Assembly: GCA_014156375.1 (NCBI GenBank)
Contig: RQJH01000003.1
Coordinates: 1,659,799-1,723,798, forward strand
Direction: 5' to 3'
DNA: 64,000 nt
Source of the DNA: Enterobacteriaceae bacterium 89
Lineage (GTDB): Bacteria; Pseudomonadota; Gammaproteobacteria; Enterobacterales; Enterobacteriaceae
The notes below the pieces were generated by a model. It searched no databases and was not told where the DNA came from. It was given only the letters and a program-made list of their open reading frames with translations. Of this stretch, positions 8,919-19,291 are shown piece after piece. Positions within the stretch are counted from its first letter, which is position 1; every line of letters begins with the position of its first letter. A program made the translations under genes and the position numbers.

Positions 8919-9988
8919 ACGCGTTGTCCTGTTTCGCCATCGAACAGGTGCAGATGACTTTCCGGCAGATGCAGCCACAGCGTGCTGCCCGCCTGAGGGC
9001 GCTGCTGATGCGGCAGACGCACCACCATTTTTTGCTCGCCCCAGCGACCGTGCGCGAGGTTATCTGCACCCAAAATTTCCAGCGTATCCATCACCAGCGG
9101 TACGCCGCCTTCAGATTGCGAGCTTACCGCAATATGTTCCGGGCGGATACCCAGCGTCATTCTGCGTCCGGCATAGCCGCGCCACAGCCAGTTCAGCGGC
9201 AGCGCCATTCCGCTGTCCAGCTCGAAATGGGTTCCGGCCTGGTTGATGTGTCCTTCCAGCAGGTTCATCGCCGGGCTGCCGATAAAGCTCGCGACGAAGC
9301 GCGTGGCAGGCTTTTCGTAAACCTCCACCGGCGTGCCAATCTGCTCGGCAACGCCTTTGTTCATCACCATCACGCGCTGGGCCAGCGTCATCGCTTCCAC
9401 CTGATCGTGAGTGACGTACAGCGAAGTGGTGTTCAGACGGCGATGCAGCTGTTGAAGCTCCAGACGCATCTGCACGCGCAGTTTGGCATCCAGGTTAGAC
9501 AGCGGTTCATCAAACAGGAACACTGCCGGATCGCGCACAATGGCGCGGCCCATCGCCACACGCTGGCGCTGACCGCCGGAAAGTTCGCGCGGACGGCGCT
9601 TCAGCAGGTTGTCCAGCTCGAGGATACGGGCCGCTTCTTTCACCTTTTCGGCGATATGCGCCTTGCCCATGCCGCGAATTTTCAGGCCCCAGGCCATGTT
9701 CTCTTCCACGCTCATATGCGGGTAAAGCGCGTAGTTCTGGAACACCATCGCGATACCGCGCTCTTTCGGCTCCATCTCCGTCACCCGCCTACGATCGATC
9801 CAGATATCCCCGGTCGACACGCGCTCCAGCCCGGCCACCATACGCAGCAACGTGGATTTGCCACAGCCCGACGGGCCCACCATCACGATAAATTCACCGT
9901 CCGACACGTCCACCGTCAGCGGCTGGATCACCTGAGTTTTTCCGTTGTCCCAGCTCTTGGTGACCGCCTGTAATTTCAGTCCTGCCAT
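8915..9988 (-). CDS. ugpC: sn-Glycerol-3-phosphate ABC transporter ATPase UgpC
   Basis: Cytoplasmic ATPase of the Ugp importer, MalK-type. The 357-aa protein shows Walker A (GPSGCGKST, residues 38-46), the signature LSGGQRQR, Walker B ([12 protein letters not shown]) and a C-terminal regulatory OB-like domain beginning near residue 240. I place the start at 9988 (MAGLKLQAV), as in E. coli; an ATG four codons earlier lies inside ugpE. It sits 1 nt after ugpE and overlaps ugpQ by 4 nt. Confidence 0.97.
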   Translation of the reverse strand: MAGLKLQAVTKSWDNGKTQVIQPLTVDVSDGEFIVMVGPSGCGKSTLLRMVAGLERVSTGDIWIDRRRVTEMEPKERGIAMVFQNYALYPHMSVEENMAWGLKIRGMGKAHIAEKVKEAARILELDNLLKRRPRELSGGQRQRVAMGRAIVRDPAVFLFDEPLSNLDAKLRVQMRLELQQLHRRLNTTSLYVTHDQVEAMTLAQRVMVMNKGVAEQIGTPVEVYEKPATRFVASFIGSPAMNLLEGHINQAGTHFELDSGMALPLNWLWRGYAGRRMTLGIRPEHIAVSSQSEGGVPLVMDTLEILGADNLAHGRWGEQKMVVRLPHQQRPQAGSTLWLHLPESHLHLFDGETGQRV

Positions 9989-9989
9989 C

Positions 9990-10835
9990 TTATTTCTCAC
10001 TGTCCACTAAACCACGCACGAACGCGCGCTGCATGGCTAAAACGATAATAACGGGGGGGATCAGCGTCAGCAGCATGGCCGCCATCACCTGATTCCACTG
10101 CGTAGTGCCTTCGCCGGTGGCGATCATCCCTTTAATGCCCGCCACCGCCGTGCCGAGATGGGCATCGGTAACAATCAGCAGCGGCCACAGATACTGGTTC
10201 CAGCCATAGATAAAGGTGATGACGAACAGCGCCGCCAGATTGGTTTTCGACAGCGGCAGCACGATGTCGCGGAAAAAGCGCATCGGCGAAGCGCCGTCAA
10301 TGCGCGCCGCTTCCATCAGTTCGTCCGGCAGGGTCATAAAGAACTGGCGGAACAGAAAGGTGGCGGTCGCCGAAGCCATCAGTGGCAGCGTCAGCCCGGT
10401 ATAGCTGTCCAGCAGCTTAAGATTGGCGATCACTTCCACCGTCGGGAAGATACGGACTTCAACCGGCAGCATCAGGGTGATAAAAATCATCCAGAAGAAC
10501 AGGTTACGTAGCGGAAAACGGAACCAGACGATGGCGAAAGCCGACAGCATCGACACCGCGATTTTGCCCACCGTGATGGTGAAGGCCATGATGAAACTGT
10601 TCAGCAGCATCAACCAGAACGGCGCGCTGTTAGCACCCACGCCCTTCAGCCAGATGGTTTTCATGTTCTCCAGCAGATGGCTACCGGGGACCAGCGTCAT
10701 CGGCGTGGCAAACACGGATTTGTCGTCCAGCGTCGCCGCCACAAACGCGACGTACAGCGGGAACAGGATCACCGCGATGCCGAGGATCAACATGCTATGG
10801 CTGAACCAGGTCAGCCCACGACGATGTTCAATCAT
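9990..10835 (-). CDS. ugpE: sn-Glycerol-3-phosphate ABC transporter permease UgpE
   Basis: Inner-membrane permease subunit of the Ugp importer, 281 aa like E. coli UgpE, with about six membrane segments. The EAA loop that docks on UgpC is visible ([14 protein letters not shown]). Its ATG overlaps the ugpA stop by 4 nt, consistent with coupled, equal synthesis of the two permeases. Confidence 0.97.
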   Translation of the reverse strand: MIEHRRGLTWFSHSMLILGIAVILFPLYVAFVAATLDDKSVFATPMTLVPGSHLLENMKTIWLKGVGANSAPFWLMLLNSFIMAFTITVGKIAVSMLSAFAIVWFRFPLRNLFFWMIFITLMLPVEVRIFPTVEVIANLKLLDSYTGLTLPLMASATATFLFRQFFMTLPDELMEAARIDGASPMRFFRDIVLPLSKTNLAALFVITFIYGWNQYLWPLLIVTDAHLGTAVAGIKGMIATGEGTTQWNQVMAAMLLTLIPPVIIVLAMQRAFVRGLVDSEK

Positions 10836-11719
10836 TGATAGCGCACCTTACTTTCCACATAGCGGAACTGAACCACCGTCAGGATAATCACGAGGAACAT
10901 CAGCACTACGGACTGCGCGGCGGAGGCCGACAGATCCAGCCCGGCAAAGCCTTCGCGGTAAATTTTATAGATAAGCGTGGTGGTGGCCTGCACCGGACCG
11001 CCCGCCGTAGCGGCGTCGATCACCGGGAAGGTGTCGAAAAATGCGTACACCAGGTTGACCACCAGCAGGAAGAAACTCACCGGGGCGATCAGCGGCAGCG
11101 CAATGGCGAAGAAGCGGCGAATAGGGCCTGCGCCGTCAATCGCGGCGGCTTCCACCAGCGAGCGCGGAATAGACTGCAGCGCGGCGAAGAAGAACAGGAA
11201 GTTGTAACTAATCTGCTTCCATACTGAGGCAAACACCACCAGGAACATCGCCTGGCCGCTGTTCTGCGCGTGGTTCCAGTAGTAGCCAAAGCCTTCCAGC
11301 CAGTGGGTAATCAGCCCACGTCCGGGGTTGAAGAGGAAAATCCACAGCACAGCGGCAATCGCCGGGGCGACCGCATAAGGCAGCAGCATCAGCGTCTGAT
11401 AAATTCGGCTGCCGCGAACCACGTAATCCACCAGCGCGGCAAAGAACAGCGACACCAGCAGACCGCTGACCGTCACCAGGCCGCTGAATTTCATGGTGGT
11501 CCAGAAAGAGTCGAGGTAGTAGCTGTCGTGAAACAGAGCAATAAAGTTATCGAGGCCGACAAACTCGCTGGATAAGCCAAAGGGATCGACGCTTTGCAGC
11601 GAATACCACAGCGCTTCGCCCGCAGGCCAGATAAAGAAAATAACGGTGATCGCCAGCTGTGGCGCAACCAGCAGATAGGGCAGCCAGCGCGAGCGAAAGA
11701 CCGGACGGGATGAGGACAT
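10832..11719 (-). CDS. ugpA: sn-Glycerol-3-phosphate ABC transporter permease UgpA
   Basis: Partner permease of UgpE, 295 aa as in E. coli, with about six membrane segments and the EAA motif [14 protein letters not shown] in the last cytoplasmic loop. It forms the heterodimeric channel that receives glycerol-3-phosphate from UgpB. It follows ugpB after a gap of about 200 nt filled with repeats. Confidence 0.97.
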   Translation of the reverse strand: MSSSRPVFRSRWLPYLLVAPQLAITVIFFIWPAGEALWYSLQSVDPFGLSSEFVGLDNFIALFHDSYYLDSFWTTMKFSGLVTVSGLLVSLFFAALVDYVVRGSRIYQTLMLLPYAVAPAIAAVLWIFLFNPGRGLITHWLEGFGYYWNHAQNSGQAMFLVVFASVWKQISYNFLFFFAALQSIPRSLVEAAAIDGAGPIRRFFAIALPLIAPVSFFLLVVNLVYAFFDTFPVIDAATAGGPVQATTTLIYKIYREGFAGLDLSASAAQSVVLMFLVIILTVVQFRYVESKVRYQ

Positions 11720-11779
11720 TATGTTGTGCTTTCCTGAATAAGGCGAAATTCGTTGATGCCAGAGATCGGTGTCGACATT

Positions 11780-11917
11780 TCCCCCTCTCCCCTGCCCTCT
11801 CCCTCAGGGAGAGGGAGAAAGCAAACAACCAGCTCCGGATAGTTCCCTCCCCCTATGTGAGAGGGAGAAAACCGGACAGTTCCCTCTCCCTTTGGGAGAG
11901 GGTCAGGGAGAGGGGAA
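11780..11917. repeat. CCCTCTCCC/GGGAGAGGG repeat cluster inside the ugp operon
   Basis: Three palindromic units of the GGGAGAGGG family lie between ugpB and ugpA. In a polycistronic mRNA such hairpins usually protect the upstream message, which would favour high UgpB relative to the membrane subunits. E. coli has a REP element at this position; that the present repeats do the same job is inference. Confidence 0.85.
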
Positions 11918-11923
11918 TCCCTG

Positions 11924-13240
11924 TTAAGACTTAGTCGACTTCTCAAAACGACGCAGCAGCTCGTTACCACGAGTCACAGCAGCATCCAGCGCCTGCTGAG
12001 GCGTTTTCTTGCCGGTCCACACGGATTCCAGTTCCTCATCCACAATGGTGCGGATCTGCGGCATGTTGCCCAGGCGCAGGCCTTTGGTGAACGGCAACGG
12101 TGGCTTGTTCAGCATCTGGCGGGTGGCAATGTCCGCGCCCGGGTTCTTGTCATAGAAGCCCTGCTGACGGGTCAGGTCGTAGGCCGCTTTGGTGATTGGC
12201 AGATAGCCCGTTTTCTGGTGCCATTCAGCCGCGATTTCCGGCTTGGTCAGGAAGTCGAGGAACTCCGCCACGCCTTTGTAGGTGTCCTTGTCTTTACCCT
12301 GCATTACCCACAGGCTCGCCCCGCCGATAATGGCGTTCTGCGGCGCGCCTTTGGCATCTGCGTCGTATGGCATCATGCCCACGCCGTAGTTGAATTTGGC
12401 GTACTGACGGATATCAGCCAGGGAACCTGAAGAGGCGGTAGTGATCGCGCAGTCGCCGTTATAGAACTTCTCGGTGGACTCGTCTTTACGACCGAAGTAG
12501 CTGAAGTCACCCTTCTTGTTGAGTTCTTCCAGCATCGCGATGTGCTTAACCTGCTCCGGCTTGTTGAATTCCAGTACCGCATCGGTGCCGTCAAAGCCGT
12601 TGTTTTTGGTGGCGAACGGCAGACCGTTCCAGGCGCTGAAGTTTTCCAGTTGGATCCAGCCCTGCCAGCCGCTGGCGTAGCCGCACTTCATCCCTGCTGC
12701 TTTCAGCTTGGCGGTGTACTCCGCCAGATCCTGCCAGGTTTTCGGTGGCTGATCCGGGTTCAACCCGGCTTTCTTGAAGGCGTCTTTGTTGTAGTACAGC
12801 ACCGGCGTTGAGCTGTTAAACGGCTGGCTCAGCAGGTGACCGGTTTTGGAATCGGTGTAGTAACCGGAAACCGTCGGCACGAACTGCGATTCATCAAACT
12901 GGATGTCCGCATCTTTAAAAACTTCATAAACCGGTTTGATGGCTTTAGACGCCATCATGGTGGCAGTACCGACTTCATAAACCTGCAACAAAGCAGGCGC
13001 GTTACCGGTACGGAAGGCCGCAATCCCTGCCGCCAGGCTCTGTTCGTAGTTGCCTTTGTAGACAGGCACAATTTTGTAATCAGGGTGCGCGTCGTTGAAA
13101 CGCTGCGCCAGGGAGTCAACTTCTTTGCCCAACTCCCCTTCCATGGAATGCCAGAACGGAATGGTGGTGACAGCCATCGCCTGACTGGCAAACGCCAGAC
13201 CCAGAGTGACAGCTAAAGCGGTGTGTTTTAACAATGTCAT
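11924..13240 (-). CDS. ugpB: sn-Glycerol-3-phosphate-binding periplasmic protein UgpB
   Basis: Periplasmic solute-binding protein that delivers glycerol-3-phosphate and glycerophosphodiesters to UgpAE. With the start at 13240 the product is 438 aa, the same as E. coli UgpB, with a 23-residue signal peptide ([11 protein letters not shown] ... FASQAMA) before [10 protein letters not shown]. An open extension of 23 codons upstream lacks conservation. First gene of the ugp operon, preceded by a Pho-box array. Confidence 0.97.
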   Translation of the reverse strand: MTLLKHTALAVTLGLAFASQAMAVTTIPFWHSMEGELGKEVDSLAQRFNDAHPDYKIVPVYKGNYEQSLAAGIAAFRTGNAPALLQVYEVGTATMMASKAIKPVYEVFKDADIQFDESQFVPTVSGYYTDSKTGHLLSQPFNSSTPVLYYNKDAFKKAGLNPDQPPKTWQDLAEYTAKLKAAGMKCGYASGWQGWIQLENFSAWNGLPFATKNNGFDGTDAVLEFNKPEQVKHIAMLEELNKKGDFSYFGRKDESTEKFYNGDCAITTASSGSLADIRQYAKFNYGVGMMPYDADAKGAPQNAIIGGASLWVMQGKDKDTYKGVAEFLDFLTKPEIAAEWHQKTGYLPITKAAYDLTRQQGFYDKNPGADIATRQMLNKPPLPFTKGLRLGNMPQIRTIVDEELESVWTGKKTPQQALDAAVTRGNELLRRFEKSTKS

Positions 13241-13315
13241 TCGGTTATCTCTCTTTTTGTCCCAGATGCGCGATATCACGCGTTTTTTGCTCGCGAGGTA
13301 ACATGACATGCTCGA

Positions 13316-13355
13316 ATGACAGAAAAATAACCGAAATATGACGAAGCGGTGACGA
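13316..13355 (-). promoter_or_regulatory. Tandem Pho boxes upstream of ugpB
   Basis: On the minus strand four 7-nt half-sites (TCGTCAC, TCGTCAT, CGGTTAT, CTGTCAT) are spaced exactly 11 nt apart, the architecture of two adjacent PhoB boxes (CTGTCAT-N4 repeats). The last half-site lies about 75 nt upstream of the ugpB start. The third half-site is the weakest. PhoB activation under phosphate starvation is the known regulation of ugp in E. coli. Confidence 0.8.
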
Positions 13356-13403
13356 CCAGGCTTCAGGGAAATGATGGAATGATGAAGGTGTGGAAGGTTA
13401 CAA

Positions 13404-13478
13404 ATGCCCGGTGGCGGCTACGCCTTACCGGACCTACTCGATCCTGTAGGTCCGGTAAGCGAAGCGCCACCGGGCAAT
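13404..13478. repeat. BIME (paired REP elements) between ugpB and livF
   Basis: Two REP-like sequences in inverted orientation (GCCCGGTGGCG ... CCGGACCTAC and GTAGGTCCGG ... CGCCACCGGGC) form a long imperfect palindrome just after the livF stop codon. Confidence 0.88.
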
Positions 13479-13487
13479 ATAAAAAAC

Positions 13488-14201
13488 TCAGCCGCCCAAA
13501 TAAGCGCTGCGAACCGCCTCGTTAGCCAGCAGAGCATCGCCGGTGTCTTCCAGCACCACGTGACCATTCTCCAGCACGTAGCCGCGGTCGGCGAGCTTCA
13601 GCGCCTGATTGGCGTTCTGCTCAACGAGGAAGATGGTCATCCCCTCTTTGCGCAGCTGCTCGATGGTGTCGAAAATCTGCTGAATGATGATCGGCGCCAG
13701 ACCCAGCGACGGTTCATCGAGCAGCAGCAAGCGCGGCTGGCTCATCAGCGCACGGCCAATCGCCAGCATCTGCTGTTCACCGCCGGACATAGTGCCCGCA
13801 CGCTGGATACGACGCTCCCACAGGCGCGGGAACAGCTCGTACACCCACTTGATGCGATCCTGATACTGGCTGCGGTCGGCGAAGAATCCGCCCATCGCCA
13901 GGTTCTCTTCCACGGTCATCCGCGAGAACACGCGACGCCCTTCCGGAACAATCGCCACCGCTTCACGCATGATTTTCGCGGTCTGCCAGTCGGTAATATC
14001 TTTGCCATCAAAGGTCACGCGCCCGCTGGTGGCACGCGGGTCGCCGCACAGCGTGCCGAGCAGCGTGGTTTTACCCGCGCCATTGGCACCAATCAGGGTG
14101 ACGATTTCGCCCTGGTTGATGTGCAGGCTTACCTCGTGCAGCGCCTGAATTTTGCCGTAGTGGGCACTGACTTTGTCAAAGGACAACATGACTTTTTCCA
14201 T
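13488..14201 (-). CDS. livF: Branched-chain amino acid ABC transporter ATPase LivF
   Basis: One of two ATPases of the LIV-I/LS high-affinity leucine, isoleucine and valine importer. The 237-aa product shows Walker A (GANGAGKTT, residues 38-46), the signature MSGGEQQ and Walker B (LLLLDEPSLGL). The start MEKVMLSFDKV at 14201 equals E. coli LivF; four further in-frame codons upstream overlap livG. Last gene of livKHMGF, starting 1 nt past the livG stop. Confidence 0.97.
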   Translation of the reverse strand: MEKVMLSFDKVSAHYGKIQALHEVSLHINQGEIVTLIGANGAGKTTLLGTLCGDPRATSGRVTFDGKDITDWQTAKIMREAVAIVPEGRRVFSRMTVEENLAMGGFFADRSQYQDRIKWVYELFPRLWERRIQRAGTMSGGEQQMLAIGRALMSQPRLLLLDEPSLGLAPIIIQQIFDTIEQLRKEGMTIFLVEQNANQALKLADRGYVLENGHVVLEDTGDALLANEAVRSAYLGG

Positions 14202-14202
14202 C

Positions 14203-14970
14203 TTATGCCTCACCTAAATACGCGCGGATCACGTCAGGGTTGTTGCGGATCTCTTCCGGCGTCCCGTTCGCCAGCGGCGTGCCCTGATTAACCACGTAAA
14301 TGCGGTCGGAAATGCCCATCACCAGCTTCATATCATGTTCAATCAGCAGAATGGTGGTGTTGTGATGGCTACGCAGCTCGGCAATCAGCTCGTCCAGCTC
14401 TTTGGTTTCTTTCGGGTTCAGACCCGCCGCCGGTTCATCGAGCATCAGAATTTCCGGCTGCGTTACCATGCAGCGGGCAATCTCCAGACGACGCTGGTCG
14501 CCATACGCCAGGTTGCTCGCCTGACGGTTGGCGTGCTGCAGCAGGCCAATACGCTCAAGCCAGGTCGCCGCACGATCCAGCGCTTCGCTCTGCGCTTTAC
14601 GGAACGAAGGCGTTTTCAGCAGGCCGGAGAAGACGCCGGTTTTCAGCTGCTGATGTTGGGCCACCAGCAGGTTTTCAATCACCGTCATTTCACGGAACAG
14701 ACGCACGTGCTGGAAGGTACGCACCACGCCCATCTGCGCAATCTGCTGGCCCGGCAGGCCTTCGAGGTGTTTATCACCCAGCATGATGCTGCCGCCCGTC
14801 GGCTTATAGAAGCCGGTCAGACAGTTGAATACCGTGGTTTTGCCCGCGCCGTTTGGACCAATCAGCGAGACGATTTCCTGAGGATGCAGTTCGAGATTGA
14901 CGTTATTGACCGCCAGCAGGCCGCCAAAACGCATCATCAGGCCGTTAACCGTTAATAATGGCTGACTCAT
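14203..14970 (-). CDS. livG: Branched-chain amino acid ABC transporter ATPase LivG
   Basis: Second ATPase of the Liv importer, 255 aa. Walker A is GPNGAGKTT (residues 38-46) and Walker B is [13 protein letters not shown]. The longer insert between them is typical of the LivG branch. It overlaps livM by 4 nt at an ATGA junction and precedes livF by 1 nt, so all four membrane and ATPase genes are coupled. Confidence 0.97.
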   Translation of the reverse strand: MSQPLLTVNGLMMRFGGLLAVNNVNLELHPQEIVSLIGPNGAGKTTVFNCLTGFYKPTGGSIMLGDKHLEGLPGQQIAQMGVVRTFQHVRLFREMTVIENLLVAQHQQLKTGVFSGLLKTPSFRKAQSEALDRAATWLERIGLLQHANRQASNLAYGDQRRLEIARCMVTQPEILMLDEPAAGLNPKETKELDELIAELRSHHNTTILLIEHDMKLVMGISDRIYVVNQGTPLANGTPEEIRNNPDVIRAYLGEA

Positions 14971-16244
14971 GCCTGCTCTCCTTTGGTCTGTCCGTTTTTC
15001 AGTTTCAGCTGCGGACGGGTCATCGGCAACAGGCCTTGTGGACGCCAGATCATCATCAGAACCATCAAACCACCCAGCATCAACATGCTGTATTCATTGA
15101 AATCACGCATCAGTTCACGCGACACCACCAGCAGGATCGCCGCGAGGATCACCGCAAACTGCGAGCCCATTCCGCCCAGCACCACAATCGCCAGCACAAA
15201 CGCCGATTCGGCGAAGGTGAAGGATTCCGGGCTGACGAAGCCCTGACGCGCGGCGAACAGCGTACCGGCAAATCCGGCAAACGCGGCGCTGATGGTGAAG
15301 GCGGTCAGCTTGATGCGCGTCGGGCTCAGGCCCAGCGAGCGGCAGGCGATTTCATCTTCACGCAGCGCTTCCCACGCACGGCCCAGAGGCATACGCAGCA
15401 GGCGGTTGATGATGAACAGGCTCAGCACTACCAGCAGCAGCGCGACGAGGTAGAGGAAAATCACACGGTCGTTCGGGTCGTATTTCACGTGGAAGAAGTT
15501 GCTGAAGGTGTCCCAGCCCCCTTCACGCGCGGTACGGCTGAACTCCAGACCAAACAGCGTTGGTTTTGGGATCTGGCTGATGCCGTTCGGGCCGCCGGTC
15601 ACTTCGGTGTTGTTCAGCAGCAGAATACGCACGATTTCGCCGAAGCCGAGGGTCACAATCGCCAGATAGTCACCGCGCAGGCGCAGCACCGGGAAGCCCA
15701 GCAGGAAGCCCGCAGCGGCAGAAACCAGCCCCGCCAGCGGCAGACAGGTCCAGAAGCCGAGGCCGTAATAGTGGTTCAGCAGCGCGAAGGTGTAAGCGCC
15801 AATCGCATAGAAGCCACCGTAGCCCAGCACCAGCAGGCCGGAAAGGCCCACCACCACGTTCAGACCAAGACCGAGGATGATGTAGATCATCGTCAGCGTG
15901 GCGATATCCACCGTGCCGCGAGAAACCATGAACGGCCACGCTACGGCAATCACCAGCAGAGCGATCAGGAACAACTTTTGTTTAACGGTGGAGCCGTCAA
16001 TCGCCGGCAGCACAAACTTCGGCCCGGAAACGCCCTTCACGGCTTTCTGGAACATCGGACGCAGCAGCTGGAAGAAGAAGACCACCGCCGTGCCAATGAA
16101 AATCCACTGCCAGCGAATATCTGCAGCGGTATCGACCACCAGCTTCGTTCCGCTCAGCTCCAGCTGCACGCCCATAAAGACGCCGGCCAGCACGAAGAAC
16201 ATGGCGGCTGAGAGCAGCGCCATCGCAAAATGCATCGGTTTCAT
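14967..16244 (-). CDS. livM: Branched-chain amino acid ABC transporter permease LivM
   Basis: Inner-membrane permease of the Liv importer, 425 aa, matching the E. coli length. It has the extra N-terminal hydrophobic segments that distinguish LivM from LivH, then the conserved permease core including the [12 protein letters not shown] and [11 protein letters not shown] motifs. It overlaps livH and livG by 4 nt each. Confidence 0.97.
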   Translation of the reverse strand: MKPMHFAMALLSAAMFFVLAGVFMGVQLELSGTKLVVDTAADIRWQWIFIGTAVVFFFQLLRPMFQKAVKGVSGPKFVLPAIDGSTVKQKLFLIALLVIAVAWPFMVSRGTVDIATLTMIYIILGLGLNVVVGLSGLLVLGYGGFYAIGAYTFALLNHYYGLGFWTCLPLAGLVSAAAGFLLGFPVLRLRGDYLAIVTLGFGEIVRILLLNNTEVTGGPNGISQIPKPTLFGLEFSRTAREGGWDTFSNFFHVKYDPNDRVIFLYLVALLLVVLSLFIINRLLRMPLGRAWEALREDEIACRSLGLSPTRIKLTAFTISAAFAGFAGTLFAARQGFVSPESFTFAESAFVLAIVVLGGMGSQFAVILAAILLVVSRELMRDFNEYSMLMLGGLMVLMMIWRPQGLLPMTRPQLKLKNGQTKGEQA

Positions 16245-17167
16245 ACTTTTTCTACCTCCGGACGACCCAGGATCCCGGTCGGCATCACCAGCAGCACCAC
16301 AATCAGCAGGGCAAACGACACCACGTCTTTGTATTCGGTACTCAGGTAAGCAGAGGAGAGCGCTTCAGCGACGCCCAGAATCAGGCCGCCAATCATTGCG
16401 CCAGGAATACTGCCGATCCCACCCAGCACCGCAGCGGTGAAGGCTTTCATCCCGGCCATAAAACCGATGTAAGGGTTGATAACGCCATAGAACTGGCCGA
16501 GCAGCACGCCCGCCACCGCCGCCATTGCCGCACCAATCACGAATGTCAGCGCGATCACGCGGTCGGTGTTAATGCCGAGCAGGCTCGCCATTTTCAGGTC
16601 TTCCGCACACGCACGGCACGCGCGGCCCATGCGGGAGTAGCGGATGAACAGGGTCAGCGCCAGCATCGCCACGAAGGTGACAATCCAGATAACCAGCTGC
16701 ATGGTGGTGATGGACGCAGAGAAGTTTTCGCTGGCCCCGACAATCCACTGGCCGTTGAACAGGCTTGGCAAGGCGATGTCGCGCGAGCCTTCGGTCAGGC
16801 TGACGTAGTTTTGCAGGAAGATGGACATCCCGATAGCGGAAATCAGTGCGATCAGGCGCTTGGAGCTGCGCACCGGGCGATAGGCCACCCGTTCGATACT
16901 CCAGCCGTAGGCGCTGGCGATAACAATCGCCCCCACGAACCCGGCGCCAACCAGCAGCCAGCTGGTGTCGATACCGATCATCATCAGCGCGGCGATGATC
17001 ATGAACGACACGTAGCTGCCGATCATATACACCTCGCCGTGGGCGAAGTTAATCATGCCGATGATGCCGTACACCATGGTGTAGCCAATGGCGATCAGCG
17101 CATAGGTGCTGCCCAGCGTGACGCCGTTAAACATCTGCTGTAAGAAATAGAGGAACTGCTCAGACAT
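16241..17167 (-). CDS. livH: Branched-chain amino acid ABC transporter permease LivH
   Basis: Inner-membrane permease paired with LivM, 308 aa as in E. coli. The N-terminus ([20 protein letters not shown]) and the loop [19 protein letters not shown] are family signatures. First of the four coupled genes livHMGF, 61 nt downstream of livK with a hairpin in the gap. Confidence 0.97.
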   Translation of the reverse strand: MSEQFLYFLQQMFNGVTLGSTYALIAIGYTMVYGIIGMINFAHGEVYMIGSYVSFMIIAALMMIGIDTSWLLVGAGFVGAIVIASAYGWSIERVAYRPVRSSKRLIALISAIGMSIFLQNYVSLTEGSRDIALPSLFNGQWIVGASENFSASITTMQLVIWIVTFVAMLALTLFIRYSRMGRACRACAEDLKMASLLGINTDRVIALTFVIGAAMAAVAGVLLGQFYGVINPYIGFMAGMKAFTAAVLGGIGSIPGAMIGGLILGVAEALSSAYLSTEYKDVVSFALLIVVLLVMPTGILGRPEVEKV

Positions 17168-17184
17168 AACCTAACCTTCTTATA

Positions 17185-17211
17185 ACCGCCCGGCAGGTGG
17201 ATTCGGGCGGT
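17185..17211 (-). terminator. Intercistronic hairpin between livK and livH
   Basis: An 8-bp perfect stem (ACCGCCCG / CGGGCGGT) with an 11-nt loop and no T-tract. A hairpin here would lower expression of the membrane subunits relative to LivK and protect the livK mRNA 3' end. This role is inferred. Confidence 0.6.
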
Positions 17212-17228
17212 GGGATTTCGTCTTCTTC

Positions 17229-18338
17229 TTATTTAGCAACCGTGGACGAACCGTCCGCGTGCCACTGGAAGACACCAAATTCAAATCCCTTCAGATCGCC
17301 TTTCTCATCCCAGTTCAGCGGCCCAATCACGGTTTTAGCCCCGTTGGCTTTTAAGTCTTTAACTAATGCCAGCGGATCCTGGCTGCCGGTACGATCCATA
17401 GCGGTGGCCAGAGACTGCACGGCCGCATAGGTGATCCAGACGTACGGACCACTTGGATCTTTCTTCTCAGCCTTCAGCTCATCGACGATGGCTTTGTTAG
17501 CCGGATCCTGGTCATAGCGTTTTGGCATCGTCACCAGCATGCCTTCGCCCGCTTTACCCGCGATGTTGGACAGCGAAGCGTTACCCACGCCTTCCGGGCC
17601 CATAAACTGAGTTTTCAGGCCCACAGTGCGTGCCTGGCGCAGGATCTGCCCCATTTCCGGGTAGTAACCGCCGTAGTAAACGAAGTCGATGTTTTCTTTC
17701 TGCAGGCGGGCCACCAGCGCGGAGAAGTCTTTCTCACCGGCGGTGATGCCGTCGAAGAACACCACGTTAGCACCGGCTTTTTTCAGGCCGTCCTGCACGG
17801 AGCGCGCCAGGCCTTCGCCGTACTGCTGTTTGTCATGGATGATGGCGATGCGCTGCGGCTTCACGGTTTCCACAATGTATTTCGCCGCCGTTGGCCCCTG
17901 TGAGGAGTCCAGCCCTGCGGTACGCATGATGTACTGATAGCCACGCTGGGTCAGCTCCGGGTTAGTCGCGCCCGGAGTGATCATCAGAATGCCTTCGTCT
18001 TCATAAATATCTGACGCAGGCTGAGTGGAAGAGGAGCACAGGTGACCGATAACGTACTTGATGCCATCGTTAACCACTTTGTTGGCCACCGCCACCGCTT
18101 GTTTTGGATCGCAGGCGTCGTCGTATTCGACCGCGACCAGCTTATCGCCTTTGATGCCGCCTTTAGCATTAATGTCTTTGATGGCCTGGCGCGCACCGTT
18201 GAATTCCATATCGCCCCACTGCGCGACCGGACCGGACATAGCGCCAATCACCGCGACTTTGATGTCTTTCGCCAGCGCGGACTGTGACATCGCCAGAGCA
18301 ACCATCCCTGCAATCAATGTTTTTGCATTCCGTTTCAT
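17229..18338 (-). CDS. livK: Leucine-specific periplasmic binding protein LivK
   Basis: Periplasmic binding protein that gives the LivHMGF transporter its leucine-specific mode. The 369-aa product starting [12 protein letters not shown] has a signal peptide ending at about residue 24 (SALA) and the mature start [20 protein letters not shown], diagnostic of LivK rather than LivJ ([10 protein letters not shown] here, [10 protein letters not shown] in LivJ). A second ATG immediately upstream is also in frame. It heads the livKHMGF operon. Confidence 0.95.
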   Translation of the reverse strand: MKRNAKTLIAGMVALAMSQSALAKDIKVAVIGAMSGPVAQWGDMEFNGARQAIKDINAKGGIKGDKLVAVEYDDACDPKQAVAVANKVVNDGIKYVIGHLCSSSTQPASDIYEDEGILMITPGATNPELTQRGYQYIMRTAGLDSSQGPTAAKYIVETVKPQRIAIIHDKQQYGEGLARSVQDGLKKAGANVVFFDGITAGEKDFSALVARLQKENIDFVYYGGYYPEMGQILRQARTVGLKTQFMGPEGVGNASLSNIAGKAGEGMLVTMPKRYDQDPANKAIVDELKAEKKDPSGPYVWITYAAVQSLATAMDRTGSQDPLALVKDLKANGAKTVIGPLNWDEKGDLKGFEFGVFQWHADGSSTVAK

Positions 18339-18341
18339 CAT

Positions 18342-18760
18342 TCAATCCCCACTCGTGATGTAATTTGTATATATTTTGTTTTTTTCTGGTTAAAAAGCAT
18401 TCTGTACTTTTAATGCACAACGCTATTTTTGCCAGTCTCTTTAATGGTTTAGCGATGCTTTTTGCCAATTGTCAGACTAAAATCTCTATTTTTCAGTCGA
18501 TTAAGCAAAGATAATATTCTGTATTTCAGCAGAGTTAAACAAAAAAAAGCGCGGTTTTCAGCATAAAATAAGGGTACAAAGAGCCGAATAAATCACTACC
18601 TTTTAGGTTAAAATTCTGACTATTTTTCGATCCATGACGCATAGTTCTGCACCGGGAAATGGATGAAAACGAATCCCCTGCCATTAGGCATAAAAATAGA
18701 AATCAGCAAACCGTGAAATTGGATACACTCAGAGCACTTTTTTGTTGCGGATAGCTTCAT
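18342..18760. other. AT-rich intergenic region between livK and panM
   Basis: About 420 nt with no convincing gene. It should contain the divergent promoters of livK and panM. It is AT-rich, with long A and T runs (for example near 18541 and 18370), compatible with Lrp control known for liv genes in E. coli, but I cannot delimit a specific operator. One short reading frame antisense to the start of panM has no family support. Confidence 0.6.
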
Positions 18761-19144
18761 ATGAAACTGACGATCATCAGGCTGACGGCGCTCAGCGAGC
18801 AGGACATCATCGATCTGGGCAAGATCTGGCCCGAGTACAGCGCTTCCTCTTTGCAGATCGACGAAGAGCACAGGATCTACGCCGCGCGTTTTAACGAAAG
18901 GCTGCTTGGCGCGGTGCGTGTAACGGTCAAAGGCACTCAGGGCGCGCTGGATTCACTGCGGATCCGTGAAATCACCCGCCGTCGCGGCGTGGGGCAGTAT
19001 TTGCTGGAAGAGACCCTTCGTGAGAACCCGGCGGTTAAAAGCTGGTGGATGTCGGATGTCGGCGTGGAAGACCGCGCTGTGATGACGGCGTTTATGCAGG
19101 CTTTAGGGTTTGCTGATTTGGGGAATGGTTGGGAAAAGCGTTAG
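18761..19144 (+). CDS. panM: PanD maturation/regulation factor PanM (PanZ, YhhK)
   Basis: GNAT-fold protein that binds acetyl-CoA and triggers self-cleavage of pro-PanD to active aspartate decarboxylase, needed for beta-alanine and pantothenate synthesis; it also damps the pathway. The 127-aa product has E. coli PanM's exact length and the motifs EYSASSLQ, RFNERLLGAVRV and TRRRGVGQYLLEE. It stands alone between livK and livJ, as in E. coli. Confidence 0.95.
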   Translation: MKLTIIRLTALSEQDIIDLGKIWPEYSASSLQIDEEHRIYAARFNERLLGAVRVTVKGTQGALDSLRIREITRRRGVGQYLLEETLRENPAVKSWWMSDVGVEDRAVMTAFMQALGFADLGNGWEKR

Positions 19145-19157
19145 ATCTGTACGACCA

Positions 19158-19286
19158 GCCCCCTCACCCTAACCCTCTCCCCAAAGGGGCGAGGGAACCG
19201 ATCGTGCCGATTTTCACCCTCTCCCCAAACGGGCTGGGGATTGATTTTCACCCTCTCCCTTTCAGGGAGAGGGCCGGGGTGAGGGT
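19158..19286. repeat. CCCTCTCCC/GGGAGAGGG repeat cluster
   Basis: Between convergent panM and livJ, several degenerate units of the CCCTCACCC / CCCTCTCCC family and their reverse complements occupy the whole gap, ending with GGGAGAGGGCCGGGGTGAGGG. Confidence 0.8.
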
Positions 19287-19291
19287 AAAAA

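Noticed and set aside
8840-9973. Plus-strand frame of about 377 codons opposite ugpC
   Set aside because: Antisense to the ugpC ATPase motifs; no family similarity.
11780-11917. Closely spaced GGGAGAGGG repeats considered as a CRISPR array
   Set aside because: Units are palindromic, alternate in orientation and are not separated by equal-length unique spacers; no cas genes are present.
14958-16211. Plus-strand frame of about 417 codons opposite livM
   Set aside because: Antisense shadow of livM; biased composition with no signal peptide, motif or ribosome site.
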